Shown: positions 36,950-46,800 of the stretch, in pieces
How the letters are laid out: the number at the start of each line of letters is the position of its first letter
Position numbering within the stretch: the stretch's first letter is position 1
Origin: Drosophila pseudoobscura
Taxonomy: Eukaryota; Arthropoda; Insecta; Diptera; Drosophilidae
Direction: 5' to 3'
DNA: 64,000 bases
NCBI RefSeq assembly: GCF_009870125.1
Contig: NC_046681.1
Coordinates: 26,248,001-26,312,000, forward strand
Notes under the pieces: model-generated
The model's database searches: none
Seen by the model: only the letters and a program-made list of their open reading frames with translations
Told to the model about the DNA's origin: nothing
Program-made: the position numbers and the translations under genes

Positions 36950-37372
36950 AGACATCGATGTTTTTTCTCAAACATCGATGTTTTTCTGACACCAGCAGAA
37001 GGCTGTTACGCGCGCATTTCAGCCAAAAACGCTGCAGGAATGATAGCTGTTAGACTAATATTCGAGGAAATTAGAACTAAAAGAACTAAGCATGCATTCA
37101 AAATACAAGTACAAATACCATTACTAAATACGGGAAAGGTACGTGAGTATTAGTAATTGAATAAGAGAAAGGGAATTAGTGGTGGATATAATGTGGTAGA
37201 GAGAATCAAAAACCGAGCATAAGACCCTAAATGCAGGGACAACGGTACATAGTTTCTAGTCGGTATATAATATAAGTACATATATATGTAGGTTATTTGA
37301 AAAACATCGATGTTTCATCGATTTTTTGCTCTCCAAACATCGACAACATCGATGTCCGCAAACATCGATGTT
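36950..37372. repeat. Cluster of ATCGAT palindromes (ACATCGATGT)
   Basis: At least five copies of a palindrome centred on ATCGAT, mostly AAACATCGATGTTT, occur at about 36951, 36971, 37303, 37347 and 37360, with extra half copies (CATCGATTT, AAACATCGAC). The ATCGAT core resembles the binding sites of DREF/BEAF-type proteins (TATCGATA/CGATA), but the flanks differ. It may be promoter, insulator or repeat-derived. Confidence 0.5.
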
Positions 37373-37639
37373 TCGCCAGCTCTACTGTGGAGAAACATGA
37401 TACCGTTTAGTATCACAATTTACGTATACAAATAGAATGTTGCTACCGCTGGATAAAACGTAAAACGTGACGTAACTTAACGGTTACATGACAGCGACAA
37501 CGTAAATTTTGACAGCTGACAACGTCAAATTGCCATGTAGCAAATGTGTAGTTACGATGTAACAGAACTAAAATTTAGTGGTCGACTTTGTTCAGTTTAA
37601 ACATTATTTTATAAACAGTACAATAATTTTTATTTTTTG

Positions 37640-37755
37640 TTTTATTGTATAATTATTGTTATAATTATTATTCTTGATTTTTATTGCATAGTTATTATTA
37701 TAATTATTATTCTTTATTTTTATTCAATAATTATTATTCTTGATTTTTATTGAGT
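37640..37755. repeat. AT-rich minisatellite
   Basis: Units of about 35-60 bp containing ATAATTATTATTCTTGATTT and TTTTTATTGCATAG-like blocks are repeated two to three times in tandem with small changes. Nearly all A/T. Confidence 0.6.
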
Positions 37756-37956
37756 AACCACGAATAGGTGTAAGGATATATATAAATACAAGATAATAAT
37801 CATATGCATGAATATTTCTAAAATTTCTTTATTAATTACGGTTTAAAATCAGTTTGGAAAAACAGCTTCTTCATATGTATATATCAACGAAATAGGGTAT
37901 ACCTGTGCCCAAACTCCGGTTGACGTGACATTTCATACTCACTTACGTTGCCAATG

Positions 37957-38290
37957 TTTTTTTGTTGGCCTTTTTTGCTTAAACCTTGTTTTACTATACT
38001 ATACAATAAAAGAGAGTACTTAAAAGTAGTCAATCAGGTAGAAAAATTATTCATTAATGGCGTAAAATTATGTGGGCAGAGCTAATGGTTTTAGTTAGGC
38101 AGAATTATTCAACGGAATAAAGAAATTGAACAATTGTAACGATTTTTCTCTTACGTTTTAGTACGTTTCATTTGTTTGACCATTTTCGCTAAAACCTTTT
38201 TTACGCAAAATGCAATAAAAGCAAGTATTTAGAATAAGCCAGTTAAGTAGCAAAACTATTCATGAATCGTATAAAATTATGTGGGCTTGG
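37957..38290. repeat. Diverged tandem duplication upstream of the zinc-finger gene
   Basis: 37957-38078 and 38165-38290 share, in order, a TTTGTT..GCT..AAACC block, a CAATAAAAG..AGTA block, an A/GTCA or CCAGTTAA..GTA block, a ATTATTCAT or CTATTCAT block, and GTATAAAATTATGTGGG or its close variant. A third partial copy lies downstream at 41153-41218. Confidence 0.6.
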
Positions 38291-38591
38291 CAAAACGAGG
38301 AATATGGTTTCCAGCCCTTGACGGAGAACAATTAACCCATTGAAGGCCAATTTTTTTAATTTTAATTTTCCACCGAAAAAATACAAAATTTAATTAATTT
38401 AGCGCCGTTTAGGTAAAAAATATTGTGGATCTACATGAAGAATTTACAACCAGTAATATTTTACGTCATATTTTTCAAATCGTTGAACTGTTTAAAAAGA
38501 GGGGGTAAAGTGGACGAAGTTCGATTTCTTATCGAGACTGGTTGGCAATATTTGTTTTGGAAAATGCACAACAACTTTTCGCGTCTCCTAA

Positions 38592-40912
38592 ATGGAAAAT
38601 AATAGGAGTTTGCGGCCTGAGGACACGGAAAACGGGAAGTTTAAGTGCTGCTTTGACAACTGCAACTACGAGACCGACCGTGCCTACAACAGGTGGCGTC
38701 ATGAGGCGAGTCACTCGAAGGTGGATTTGGAGGCACGGGCGTTCAAGTGCCATTTGTGCTGGTACAGCTCGGACAAGGCATCCAACATAAAAAGGCACCA
38801 CAACAATCGACATCCGGGTTGCGAGGCACCGGCGTACAAGTCCATTAAGCCCGCCGCTATCGTTTGCTACGTGACGGGATGTACCTACTCAACGAATCGT
38901 CCATATGACATGAGGCGCCACCTCACGGTGCACAACAATCCATTGAGAGGCGACAAGGCGTTTAAATGCTTGCTGTGCACCTACAGCTCTGAGAGGAAGG
39001 GGAACCTCAGGCGGCATGTAGATCTGCGGCACAGTGGCCTGAGTGGAAAAAACTCTTCCGAAGAAGAGGAGCCGGAGCCGGAGCTAGACGAAGGACCTAG
39101 TACGGTGCCGTTTGCACAGTTTGAGCCGAATGTGCCGAGATTCCGATATTCATGTGCCATGTGCAACTACAGCTCCAAAAGAAAGCAGAATCTTGCTCGG
39201 CATTTGGAGCAAGTGCACAGTGTCAAGAGTGGAAAAGAGTCCTCAAATGATGAAGCAGCGGAGCCGGACGTACGGCAGAAGGTGAAGCTGGAAGTATTGC
39301 AAAAGGTGAAACTGGAAGTACTGCAGAAGGTGAAACTGGAAGTACGGCAGAAGGTGGAGTTGGAAAAACGGCGGAAGCCGAAGCCGATTGTGAGCTATAA
39401 ATGCTCGCTGTGCAGCCAGAGCTTCAAAAGGCAGGCGAACCTTGATCGTCATGTGGATGCAGTGCACAATTGGATGAGTGATATAGAGTCCTCAAATGAA
39501 GAAGATGCGGAGTCGGAGTCAGAGCCGGACGTACGGCAGAAGGTGAAACCGATTGTGACCATCCATACATGCTCGCTGTGCGACTACAGCTCGAACAGGG
39601 AACCAAATCTGAGGCGACATATGGAGCAAAGGCACAGGGGCTTGAGTAGAAAAGTGGTCTCACATCAAGAAGAGGAGCAGACGGAACCGGACGAAGGGCA
39701 GCAGGTGGAGCCAATTCAAAGCAGCTTTGTGCCGGACAGGAAGTCCACTCTGAGGCCGCGGCGGAATGTGCGGTACAATGGCTTGAGTGATGTAGAATAC
39801 ACAAATAAGGAGTCTGAGCCGGAGGAAGTGCCGAATTTGGCTGATGCTGAAACGGGAAAGAAAGTGGTAGTGAAGACGAAAAAACCAAAACAGAAAAAGA
39901 AGGAACGACTGTACGATGAGTTATTTGAGGAATTGGAAAATGATGATATGATAGTTGTGGAATGCCCCGAGGCGGATGAAACGTTGGCACGAACGCAGGA
40001 CACCATTGGCCAAAAGCAGCTGATAGTGAGTACTGGAAGCATTTATATCTCTGGAAAGCACTAATTCTTTTTTTAATCTTCTAGGCTGTCGAATTAAATG
40101 GCCAATTGCACTGGTACGAGGCCATTGATCAACCCGCGGATGAAGCGCTCCAGCAGGCCTTCATCGACGAGCAGCCGCTGACAGTCGTTGGGCAGCAGGG
40201 GCATGCACTTGTCGAGGAGCAGGGGCAGGCCCTCATCGAGGAGCAGGAACAGGCCGATGCCGACAATATGCAAATGGAGGATCTGGACAATGAGCTGGCT
40301 CTGTCGATGGCCGAGCACGACGTCCAGGGGGATGATCAGAATATGGAGTACGTGGAACTGGTGACGACAGAGGTACCGCCAGAGGTGACGACAGAGGCCC
40401 CGACAGCGGTGACGATAGAGGTTCCAACAGAGGTGCCCCAACCTACTCAGCAGCAGCCATCACCATCGACAGCACCCAAGGAGCAGAAACCAGTACTGTC
40501 CTGGCGCTGGAGTGTACCTCAAGTAAGTGATTGTATATTAAATCCAATGCAATCCTAAAGCAAAACGCTGTCTCTCTCTCCTTCAAAGGCGGCCAACGAA
40601 ACATTGACCAATGCCACGGACCATCCAATAACCATTACCTTGGAGACTATCATAGAGGATGACTTTCCTTTTTGGTGGGACGACGGGGAATACACGAAGA
40701 TGCACAAGAACACCACCTATCGCGAGCACAACGGCACTACCAAGGAAAACATCCAGCGTATCCTCCGCATCATCTACGACCTGTACTACAAGCCGTTCAA
40801 GGAGGATCGCAAGATGTTTGATGTCTTTCAGATCAAAGATTCATGGCTCTGCGCCACACGGATGACAAGAATGCAAATTATTAAAGATATGTACTCCAAG
40901 CTGGGCACGTAG
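38592..40912 (+). CDS. C2H2 zinc-finger protein (seven fingers)
   Basis: Exons 38592-40025, 40085-40522 and 40589-40912 (731 aa) have GT..AG borders in phase 0. Seven C2H2 fingers occur: CCFDNCNYE..H, CHLCWYSS..H, CYVTGCTYS..H, CLLCTYSS..H, CAMCNYSS..H, CSLCSQSF..H and CSLCDYSS..H (about residues 16-350). They resemble the 'CxLCxYSSxRxxNLRRH' style of chromatin/DNA-binding fingers. Between fingers 5 and 6 is an eight-residue repeat (LQKVKLEV-like, four copies). The middle exon is acidic and Q/E-rich. The last exon holds a distinct C-terminal block (FPFWWDDGEYTKMHKNTTYR...) of unknown type. Likely a nuclear DNA-binding protein. I do not recognise the orthologue. An AATAAA lies at 41188-41193. 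Confidence 0.85.
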
Positions 40913-41152
40913 GCAAAACACGTACATAGTTATATGTACTACTAAGTATTGTAAGCTATTTTTTCGGGAAGTGAAAGTGATTTAAGTTTTTCTTTATTAT
41001 TTCTACATTTTTCCGAGTATAAGCTATCAATATTGCAACTGATCGTATTGAATTAAATCAAAACGGATGCTTAAGAAAAATGTTTAAACAAAGTAAGGTC
41101 CAAAATCCCACATTGTAGTTACCATGTAAAAAAAATTAATTTAGTGGAAATT

Positions 41153-41218
41153 GTTGACCGTTTTTGCTTAAGAAAAGGGTTTAAACCAATAAAGATGAGT
41201 CCTTAAAATAAGCCAATT
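41153..41218. repeat. Third partial copy of the 37957/38165 repeat
   Basis: TTGACCGTTTTTGCTTAAG, then AAACC, then CAATAAAG, then CTTAAAATAAGCCA follow the same block order as 38178-38240. Just upstream, 41113-41150 (GTAGTTACCATGTAA..TTTAGTGG) matches 37550-37580 (GTAGTTACGATGTAA..TTTAGTGG). The zinc-finger gene therefore lies between related repeats. Confidence 0.5.
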
Positions 41219-41536
41219 TTAACAATAAACAATTTACAAACCAATCGGATACAAAAGGCGAGCTAACCAAACGATTGATCCGAACAGATCAACCTTAAAT
41301 AATCACATTTGTGTCTTTTTTAAACGAGATCTCTAGCCCGTAAATAAAACAACAATAAAGCACACAGGTACATCGAATATTAATACAATTTAAGGCGCTT
41401 AGCTGTTGGTTCTCTGGTGCATTGCTTGTCATCTCTTTATTTTTTCTTCACAAATGCATCAAAAATGCATTCTTTTCTATAGTTATTGGTGTGCGTCCAT
41501 GATGTGGCCCGCCGCTTAAAAGTAATAGCTCTATTT

Positions 41537-41980
41537 CTATTTGCCAGTCTTTTTCAACATGGCCATGGCATTCTCGTTGGCAATCATTTGGAATTCCTGG
41601 AAGCGCTGCGACACCCGCTGGTTCATCTTCAGGTACTTTTCCATGCAGTTCAGCGAACATTTCACCTGCAAAAAACACCAAGGCGGATGGATACTGGTCA
41701 ATGGACTGAGCGAATCGCATCTCATCTCACTTACCTCGGTCTCCTTTACTTCGTGGGATGTGAAATCGCGAACACAGTCTTTGAAGCACATCTCGGTTAA
41801 GCGGTTGTAGGATATCAGAAAGTCGGAGAACTACATGTGGTGGATCAGCGATTAGTGAATAGATCGGCTAAATCAGCTGATTGCGCGGAAATTAGGCGCA
41901 AATAATGCCGCTGCACTCACCGTTTTTAGCTGATCCTTGTCCAGCTGATTGATATCAATTTTTTCATGTGTTTTTTCCAT
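41537..41980 (-). CDS. Tim9-type small TIM chaperone of the mitochondrial intermembrane space
   Basis: Exons 41980-41921, 41830-41735 and 41665-41537 encode 94 aa (MEKTHEKIDINQLDKDQLKT...MLKKTGK). The twin CX3C motifs are C-FKD-C and C-SLN-C, followed by MEKYLKMNQRVSQRFQEFQ, diagnostic of Tim9. Tim9 pairs with Tim10 in the hexameric chaperone that carries hydrophobic precursors across the intermembrane space to the TIM22 complex. In D. melanogaster the Tim9a gene is, as I recall, on the X, so this may be a paralogue or a relocated copy; introns argue against a recent retrocopy. A minus-strand AATAAA lies at 41436-41441. Confidence 0.9.
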
Positions 41981-42030
41981 TTTCTTTTGCTATGTTTAAT
42001 TTAAGTTTTCTTACGGCGATTGCTTTGATT

Positions 42031-42245
42031 ATACCCGATACTCAAAATGAGTATTGTTATACCCGATACTCAAAATGGGTATTGGGGTATATTAGATCGG
42101 AATCGTTTCCGAACCATAAAGTATATATGTATATTCTTTATCAGCATCAATAGCCGAGTCGATTGAGTTCGTCTGTCTGTCCGTCTGTCCGTCTCTATTA
42201 ACGCCTAGTCGACAGTTTCTCTATATCGAATGCAAAGTATCGATG
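42031..42245 (+). mobile_element. DINE-1/INE-1-like fragment with duplicated start
   Basis: The opening ATACCCGATACTCAAAATGA occurs twice (42031 and 42060). It is followed by CATAAAGTATATAT, TCAGCATCAATAGCCGAGTC and a CTGTCTGTCCGTCTGTCCGT run. Same block order as the copy at 21447. Confidence 0.75.
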
Positions 42246-42310
42246 CCGATAACGAACAGATGTCATTTGACATTTTAAAAATATACCGAAAAATACTCGA
42301 AAATATTCTT

Positions 42311-42401
42311 CAGTATATTTACGGTATATTTCTGACGGTCGGACGGTATATATTAACGATAAATCCACGGTCACACTGTTGACAACTCGGCGGTCACACT
42401 G
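42311..42401 (+). promoter_or_regulatory. Promoter module with two motif-1 (M1BP-type) elements
   Basis: GTATATTTACGGTATATTTC, then GACGGTCGGACGGTATAT, then CGGTCACACTG at 42368-42378 and again at 42391-42401. It is nearly the same series as 14018-14075. It lies between the divergent Tim9 gene (-) and the gene at 43059 (+). A donor-like CTCTG|GTAAGT at 42600/42601 suggests a non-coding first exon of the latter. Confidence 0.55.
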
Positions 42402-43058
42402 ACGACTTGCAGCCTGGCCATTTTTCGCAAATTTTTAATTAAATTCGTAAATGAAAGCATGTGCACGTCGAAATTGAAGTGAGTGCTGAGTGGAAAACTC
42501 CATTTGTCAGCCGGGCGTTTGTGCGCGAGCCAGTGCATTTTGTGTATACGTAGCAACCCAAAAGAAGGCAGCCGGAAGGTGTGCAAAAAGAGACGCCTCT
42601 GGTAAGTTTGCTTAAATAAACATTAATATTCCCACACGACATATGTATTGTGTGGAGAATCCCCGCCTCTGCCGAGCAGTTGTACGCCCGTTTGGAGCCG
42701 TCTTGTCTGGCATGTTTTTTGTGCATTTTACACATTTTCCTTTTGTTTGACTTTTTGGCGCAAAATAATCTACCACACCGGTGAGAGAACTCCCCACAGC
42801 ATGGTGGCCCAATGCGCAATTTTTGCCCAAACGCGTGTTCTCCTTCCGCGGCGTGCGGCAACTCTTTTTTAAAACGCAGTTTAAGTTGCGTTTTTTGTTT
42901 TAAAAACCCCTACCCTAGTTTTTGTTATTTTTAAAATTAAGTTGTACGATTGCCAGTTTAGTCGGGGGGCTAGAACGCTACAAGTAAGCTACGCACTTTC
43001 TGTTGACTCAGCCTAACTGTAAATCTTACATCTGTAAATCAGTTAGTTTTGATACAAA

Positions 43059-43895
43059 ATGGCTTGGAAACCGTCTACACGTTTCGATGACGATCTTGTC
43101 GATCCACAGCCGGGTTGTAATTTTGTGCCTGGCCAGATGGCCTATGAGATGAAGCGCGAGGCTGAGTACACTCCACGTCCCAGCAGCACGTACGACTTCA
43201 TAGCGGATCGCAACAAGCGAAACGCCGCGATTGATAAGCTGCACGGGCCGGCGAGCTCCAAGACCAAGGGAATCCAGGACTGCCTGGCCATGATGGAGCG
43301 TATCCAACAGATCGCCGGTACAAAGCCGTTCGGAGAGCACGCCACCATGGAAGACTGGAACGACACGAGCACCGTGGAGCGGGAGGCCGTTGCCATGATG
43401 CGCCACTTTGGCCTGATGTCCATGGGTGTGGAATCGATTAAACCGCTTCCGCTCAATGAAGAGAACGAGCCCAAGGGTCCAATTCATGTGCTTTGCAACG
43501 GCCATCGTAGGATGCCCTTGATCACGGATCCCGAATACTTTCGGCCCCGCAAGACACGCCTAGCCAAGAAAACTACCACCAGCAGTCTCTCGACCACTAA
43601 AACAAGCTTCAACGATTCTGGCTCTTACCACACCGCCAACGACAGCAGCATCTACGGATCCGCTGTATCGGAGCTGGAAACAACAATAAGCAGTCATGAT
43701 AATTGCGGTGTATCATACAAACTGCTGGATGACACGACACTAGAACCGAAAAAGATCCCAGCGACAATACCGAAGAAGCCTCTAGCAGCAGAAGCCAACA
43801 AAGGCCGTACGGGACAGATATCCCAGCGGCGTCTGAAGCAGCGTCAACGTCGTCTCCTGGGTCGGACCGAGAAACCCCAAATTGAATTGAACTGA
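43059..43895 (+). CDS. Unrecognised 278-aa protein
   Basis: A single open exon starts MAWKPSTRFDDDLVDPQPGC in AAAATGG context and ends PQIELN. No signal peptide or membrane segment is visible. The N-terminal half (1-165) has ordered composition with a predicted helical stretch (KGIQDCLAMMERIQQIAG). The C-terminal half is Ser/Thr-rich, then basic (ISQRRLKQRQRRLLGR near the end), suggesting a disordered nucleic-acid-binding or nuclear tail. It is probably driven from the motif-1 promoter at 42368-42401 with an intron in the 5' UTR (42601 to about 43042). AATAAA at 44017-44022. Codon use looks coding. The function is unknown. Confidence 0.75.
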   Translation: MAWKPSTRFDDDLVDPQPGCNFVPGQMAYEMKREAEYTPRPSSTYDFIADRNKRNAAIDKLHGPASSKTKGIQDCLAMMERIQQIAGTKPFGEHATMEDWNDTSTVEREAVAMMRHFGLMSMGVESIKPLPLNEENEPKGPIHVLCNGHRRMPLITDPEYFRPRKTRLAKKTTTSSLSTTKTSFNDSGSYHTANDSSIYGSAVSELETTISSHDNCGVSYKLLDDTTLEPKKIPATIPKKPLAAEANKGRTGQISQRRLKQRQRRLLGRTEKPQIELN

Positions 43896-46800
43896 ACTGA
43901 AACCCACTTCCAAAAAAGTCAAAAGCGTGGATTATAGACTCTCAAAGGTTTAACCAAATATATATCCCTATTTTGGTCGCCATTTCGCAAAGTTAGAGTT
44001 AATGTTTGTCAAAAGAAATAAAATAAAATGTATAATTCGTATAAAATAGTTTCTTAGTACACGGAATATTAAACAGCCAACATTAAAAGTAAAAAAATTA
44101 TATTGGCATACAGAGGAAAACTTTAAGAATAGCTTGTTTTGCCATATACACAATATTTATCCCATTTATCAGATGTCCAAGCAATGCGCAAATAATTTCC
44201 TAATCAATTCTCTTCCACACCCCCTTCCTAATGGTATTGTTTCTGTGTATAGAACTATTATTAATTTGCTGAGCCAATCAATTAAGCCTAATAATCTGTC
44301 CCTGAGTGTCGCCAGAAGACATTTCGTAAAGACAGCTTGGCAGAGGGAGTATGTCTGTCTGTCTTTCGACAGAAGGGTGATGCATTTTCAGAGATCATAT
44401 TTTGTTTCAGATTTGTGCAAGTGTTAAGTGTTATGGTTACATGTGAACCACGTTATACGATGAAAGCAATAGATTGCATGGTAAAACAAAATCTGCTTCA
44501 CCCTATCTTAATTTTCCATTGCTCAGTCAGCCTTTTTTTCGACAGCAGCGCGGCTCTTCTCTCTCATCTTGTTTTGTCCTCAGCTTCTCTTCTCGCCTGA
44601 GAGTGTGAACGAGACACGACACCCATACACTCGCACATGCAAAGCCCCGTACTGCAAGTTCACAGTTTCCCCGGCAACCGCGTGCGTCTATTGTCTCTTT
44701 TTTTCTTTATTTTACTTTTATTCTTTTTCTTAGCTCTCTCCTTTTCTTTTGGTTGTCAAGCTAAAAGTTGTTGTAGTTGTAGTTGCTGGTGAAATGGATG
44801 CTGCTGTCGCTCTGCTGCTGCTGTGCTGATGCTGTGGTTGTGTTTTTTGCATTGAAATCATGTTTTTGTTGCTGTTACGCAGAATACACACACAAATAAA
44901 TAAATAAATATGGAAGCAGTAGTGAGTCCAGTCAGAAAAAAGGAGATGGAATAACAGAGAAAGAGTGGAGCGGGAATAGAAGAGTCGAGAGGCTCGAAAG
45001 GAGAAGCCACAGTTACTGCAAAATGTATTTGCACATGCACTCAACAGAAGTTTTATCGTTAGGGAATACATATGTTTAGAAACCTTATATTTTTATATTC
45101 AAAAATGGTTTAGAAACAATTTATCTGTTTACATCTAAAGGGGTTTATGAATAAATATTTGCCCGAGTGTAAATAAGTAGCATGTGGCTGCCTCGCCCCC
45201 TCTTTAGGGTGGACCAGTTGCGCGCCAGACTGTGAGTTGATTTGATTTTGTTCTTACTGAAATCAATCTATTTGAAGTTCTCTATAATCCAATTGCTTTC
45301 AATAGCTGGCAGTATCGAGTTTCGCAATTTCTTGTATGGTTCACTCTATTCCTAAGAGTCAGCGACGTTAGCAAAGCTTCCGAAAGGTATAGTTAGTTAG
45401 GTAGACGCAAAGGCGGAAAAGGGAGGCAAATAAAAGACGAAGAAGACGCAGAGAAGTAGCAGAAGCAAAGGAAAAAAAAGGAGCAACAGCCCTCGCCGGC
45501 AGCCGGCTTTATGCTGTCAACGTCGCTGAGAGCAAGTTAAACTTGAAAGATTTTGGCGAGTGAGAGAGAGAGAGCGAGAGGCTGCAGAGAGGATCCACAC
45601 CACCATAAACGAAACGTGTGTGTGTCCGTGTGTGGCTGTTGCTTTCCTTTCTCCCTCATCATCCTCCACCGTTTTGGCGCGCGCAAGCGTAAGCTCTCGC
45701 TCTGCTCCCTCTCTCTCTCTTTCTCTCTCTCTCCGGTTGGACTCTGGTAGTTTCCGAATCTATGGGCAGGCTTTCGAAGACAGCGGCGTGGCGGTGGCAG
45801 AGTCATTTCAACGGTGAAACAGGACGAACGGCCTTCAGCAGGACTTGTAAAAGCTAGAAAAGAAAAACCCGAAAATAACTTTACTCGCTGTTATAGTAGT
45901 GCCGTGTAGTAGTAGTTGTACTATTGTAGTAAACGCTTTTCAATCGAATTTCACGAAAAGCCGAATCAGAATGGAGAGGCGTCGAAAACAGACGGACCAC
46001 GAAGATGCCCCTGCCAAGAGGTGGCGACTTCGGTGTAGATACAGACACAACGCGGCTCACAGGATGCCGGATGGATACCGTCTGTGTCTCTGCGCGCGTG
46101 TGTGTGTGTGTGTGTGTGTCCTAAGCTTCGACGAAGACGCGGGCTGAGACATTTTTCAGTGGTGACTTTTTCGACAAAACACGGTTCAATTCGGTTCGTT
46201 TCGGTTTAGATTCGTAGCGGACCGCCTTTTCTTATAACCCCCTTGGGGTAGTTGTTGCCGTCGTGCCTGATGTGATGCTTGTTAGGAAAGCTTCTAAGGA
46301 GAATGGAGTGCAGAAGGAAACGTCAAAAAGACACGAGGAGAAGGAAAATAAAGCGGATCAAGGAGAATGGTGAAGAAGGATCCAGTCCAAAGAGAAAAAG
46401 AATGAAGATGGAAGCGCCAGAATGTGAACAAATAACCTCAAAAGGAACCGCAAACGCGTGTTCGCTCTGAAAAGGGGGAAGATGAATGATTCCATTGATG
46501 TCTCCAGTCCAACCCCAACACGACGGTAATCGCTCTTTATCATATTAATTAAATAAACTTTTATTTGAGCGTGCAATTTATAAACAACGATATTGCATAT
46601 GCGGCATTTTTTCCCCCCGCTCTTTATCATTTTGCAACGCCCGCAAAATAAAAAGGAAAAACTCGAGGTTAACAGAAAGAAAAAAATAAATTGAAGAAAA
46701 AAAAACTTGCAACGCTGGTCTTGCCACTTGTCTGTCCGTCTGCCAGCCTGTTATGCCTGTCCGTCGGTCCATCCTTCCGATGCCTGTGTCTCTTTTCTTC

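Larger units (their letters stand above)
35005..38591. other. Repeat-rich stretch between Trpgamma 5' exons and the zinc-finger gene
   Basis: Holds AC repeats (35931-35943, 36273-36293), ATCGAT palindromes (36950-36985, 37303-37372), an AT-rich minisatellite (37640-37755), a cluster of ACGT cores (37455-37540) and two diverged copies of a roughly 120-bp unit (37957-38078, 38165-38290). No coding exon is recognised. It probably contains the Trpgamma upstream region and the zinc-finger promoter. Confidence 0.5.

Noticed and set aside
39424..39990. 188-codon minus-strand open frame opposite the zinc-finger gene
   Set aside because: Shadow of the zinc-finger coding exon.
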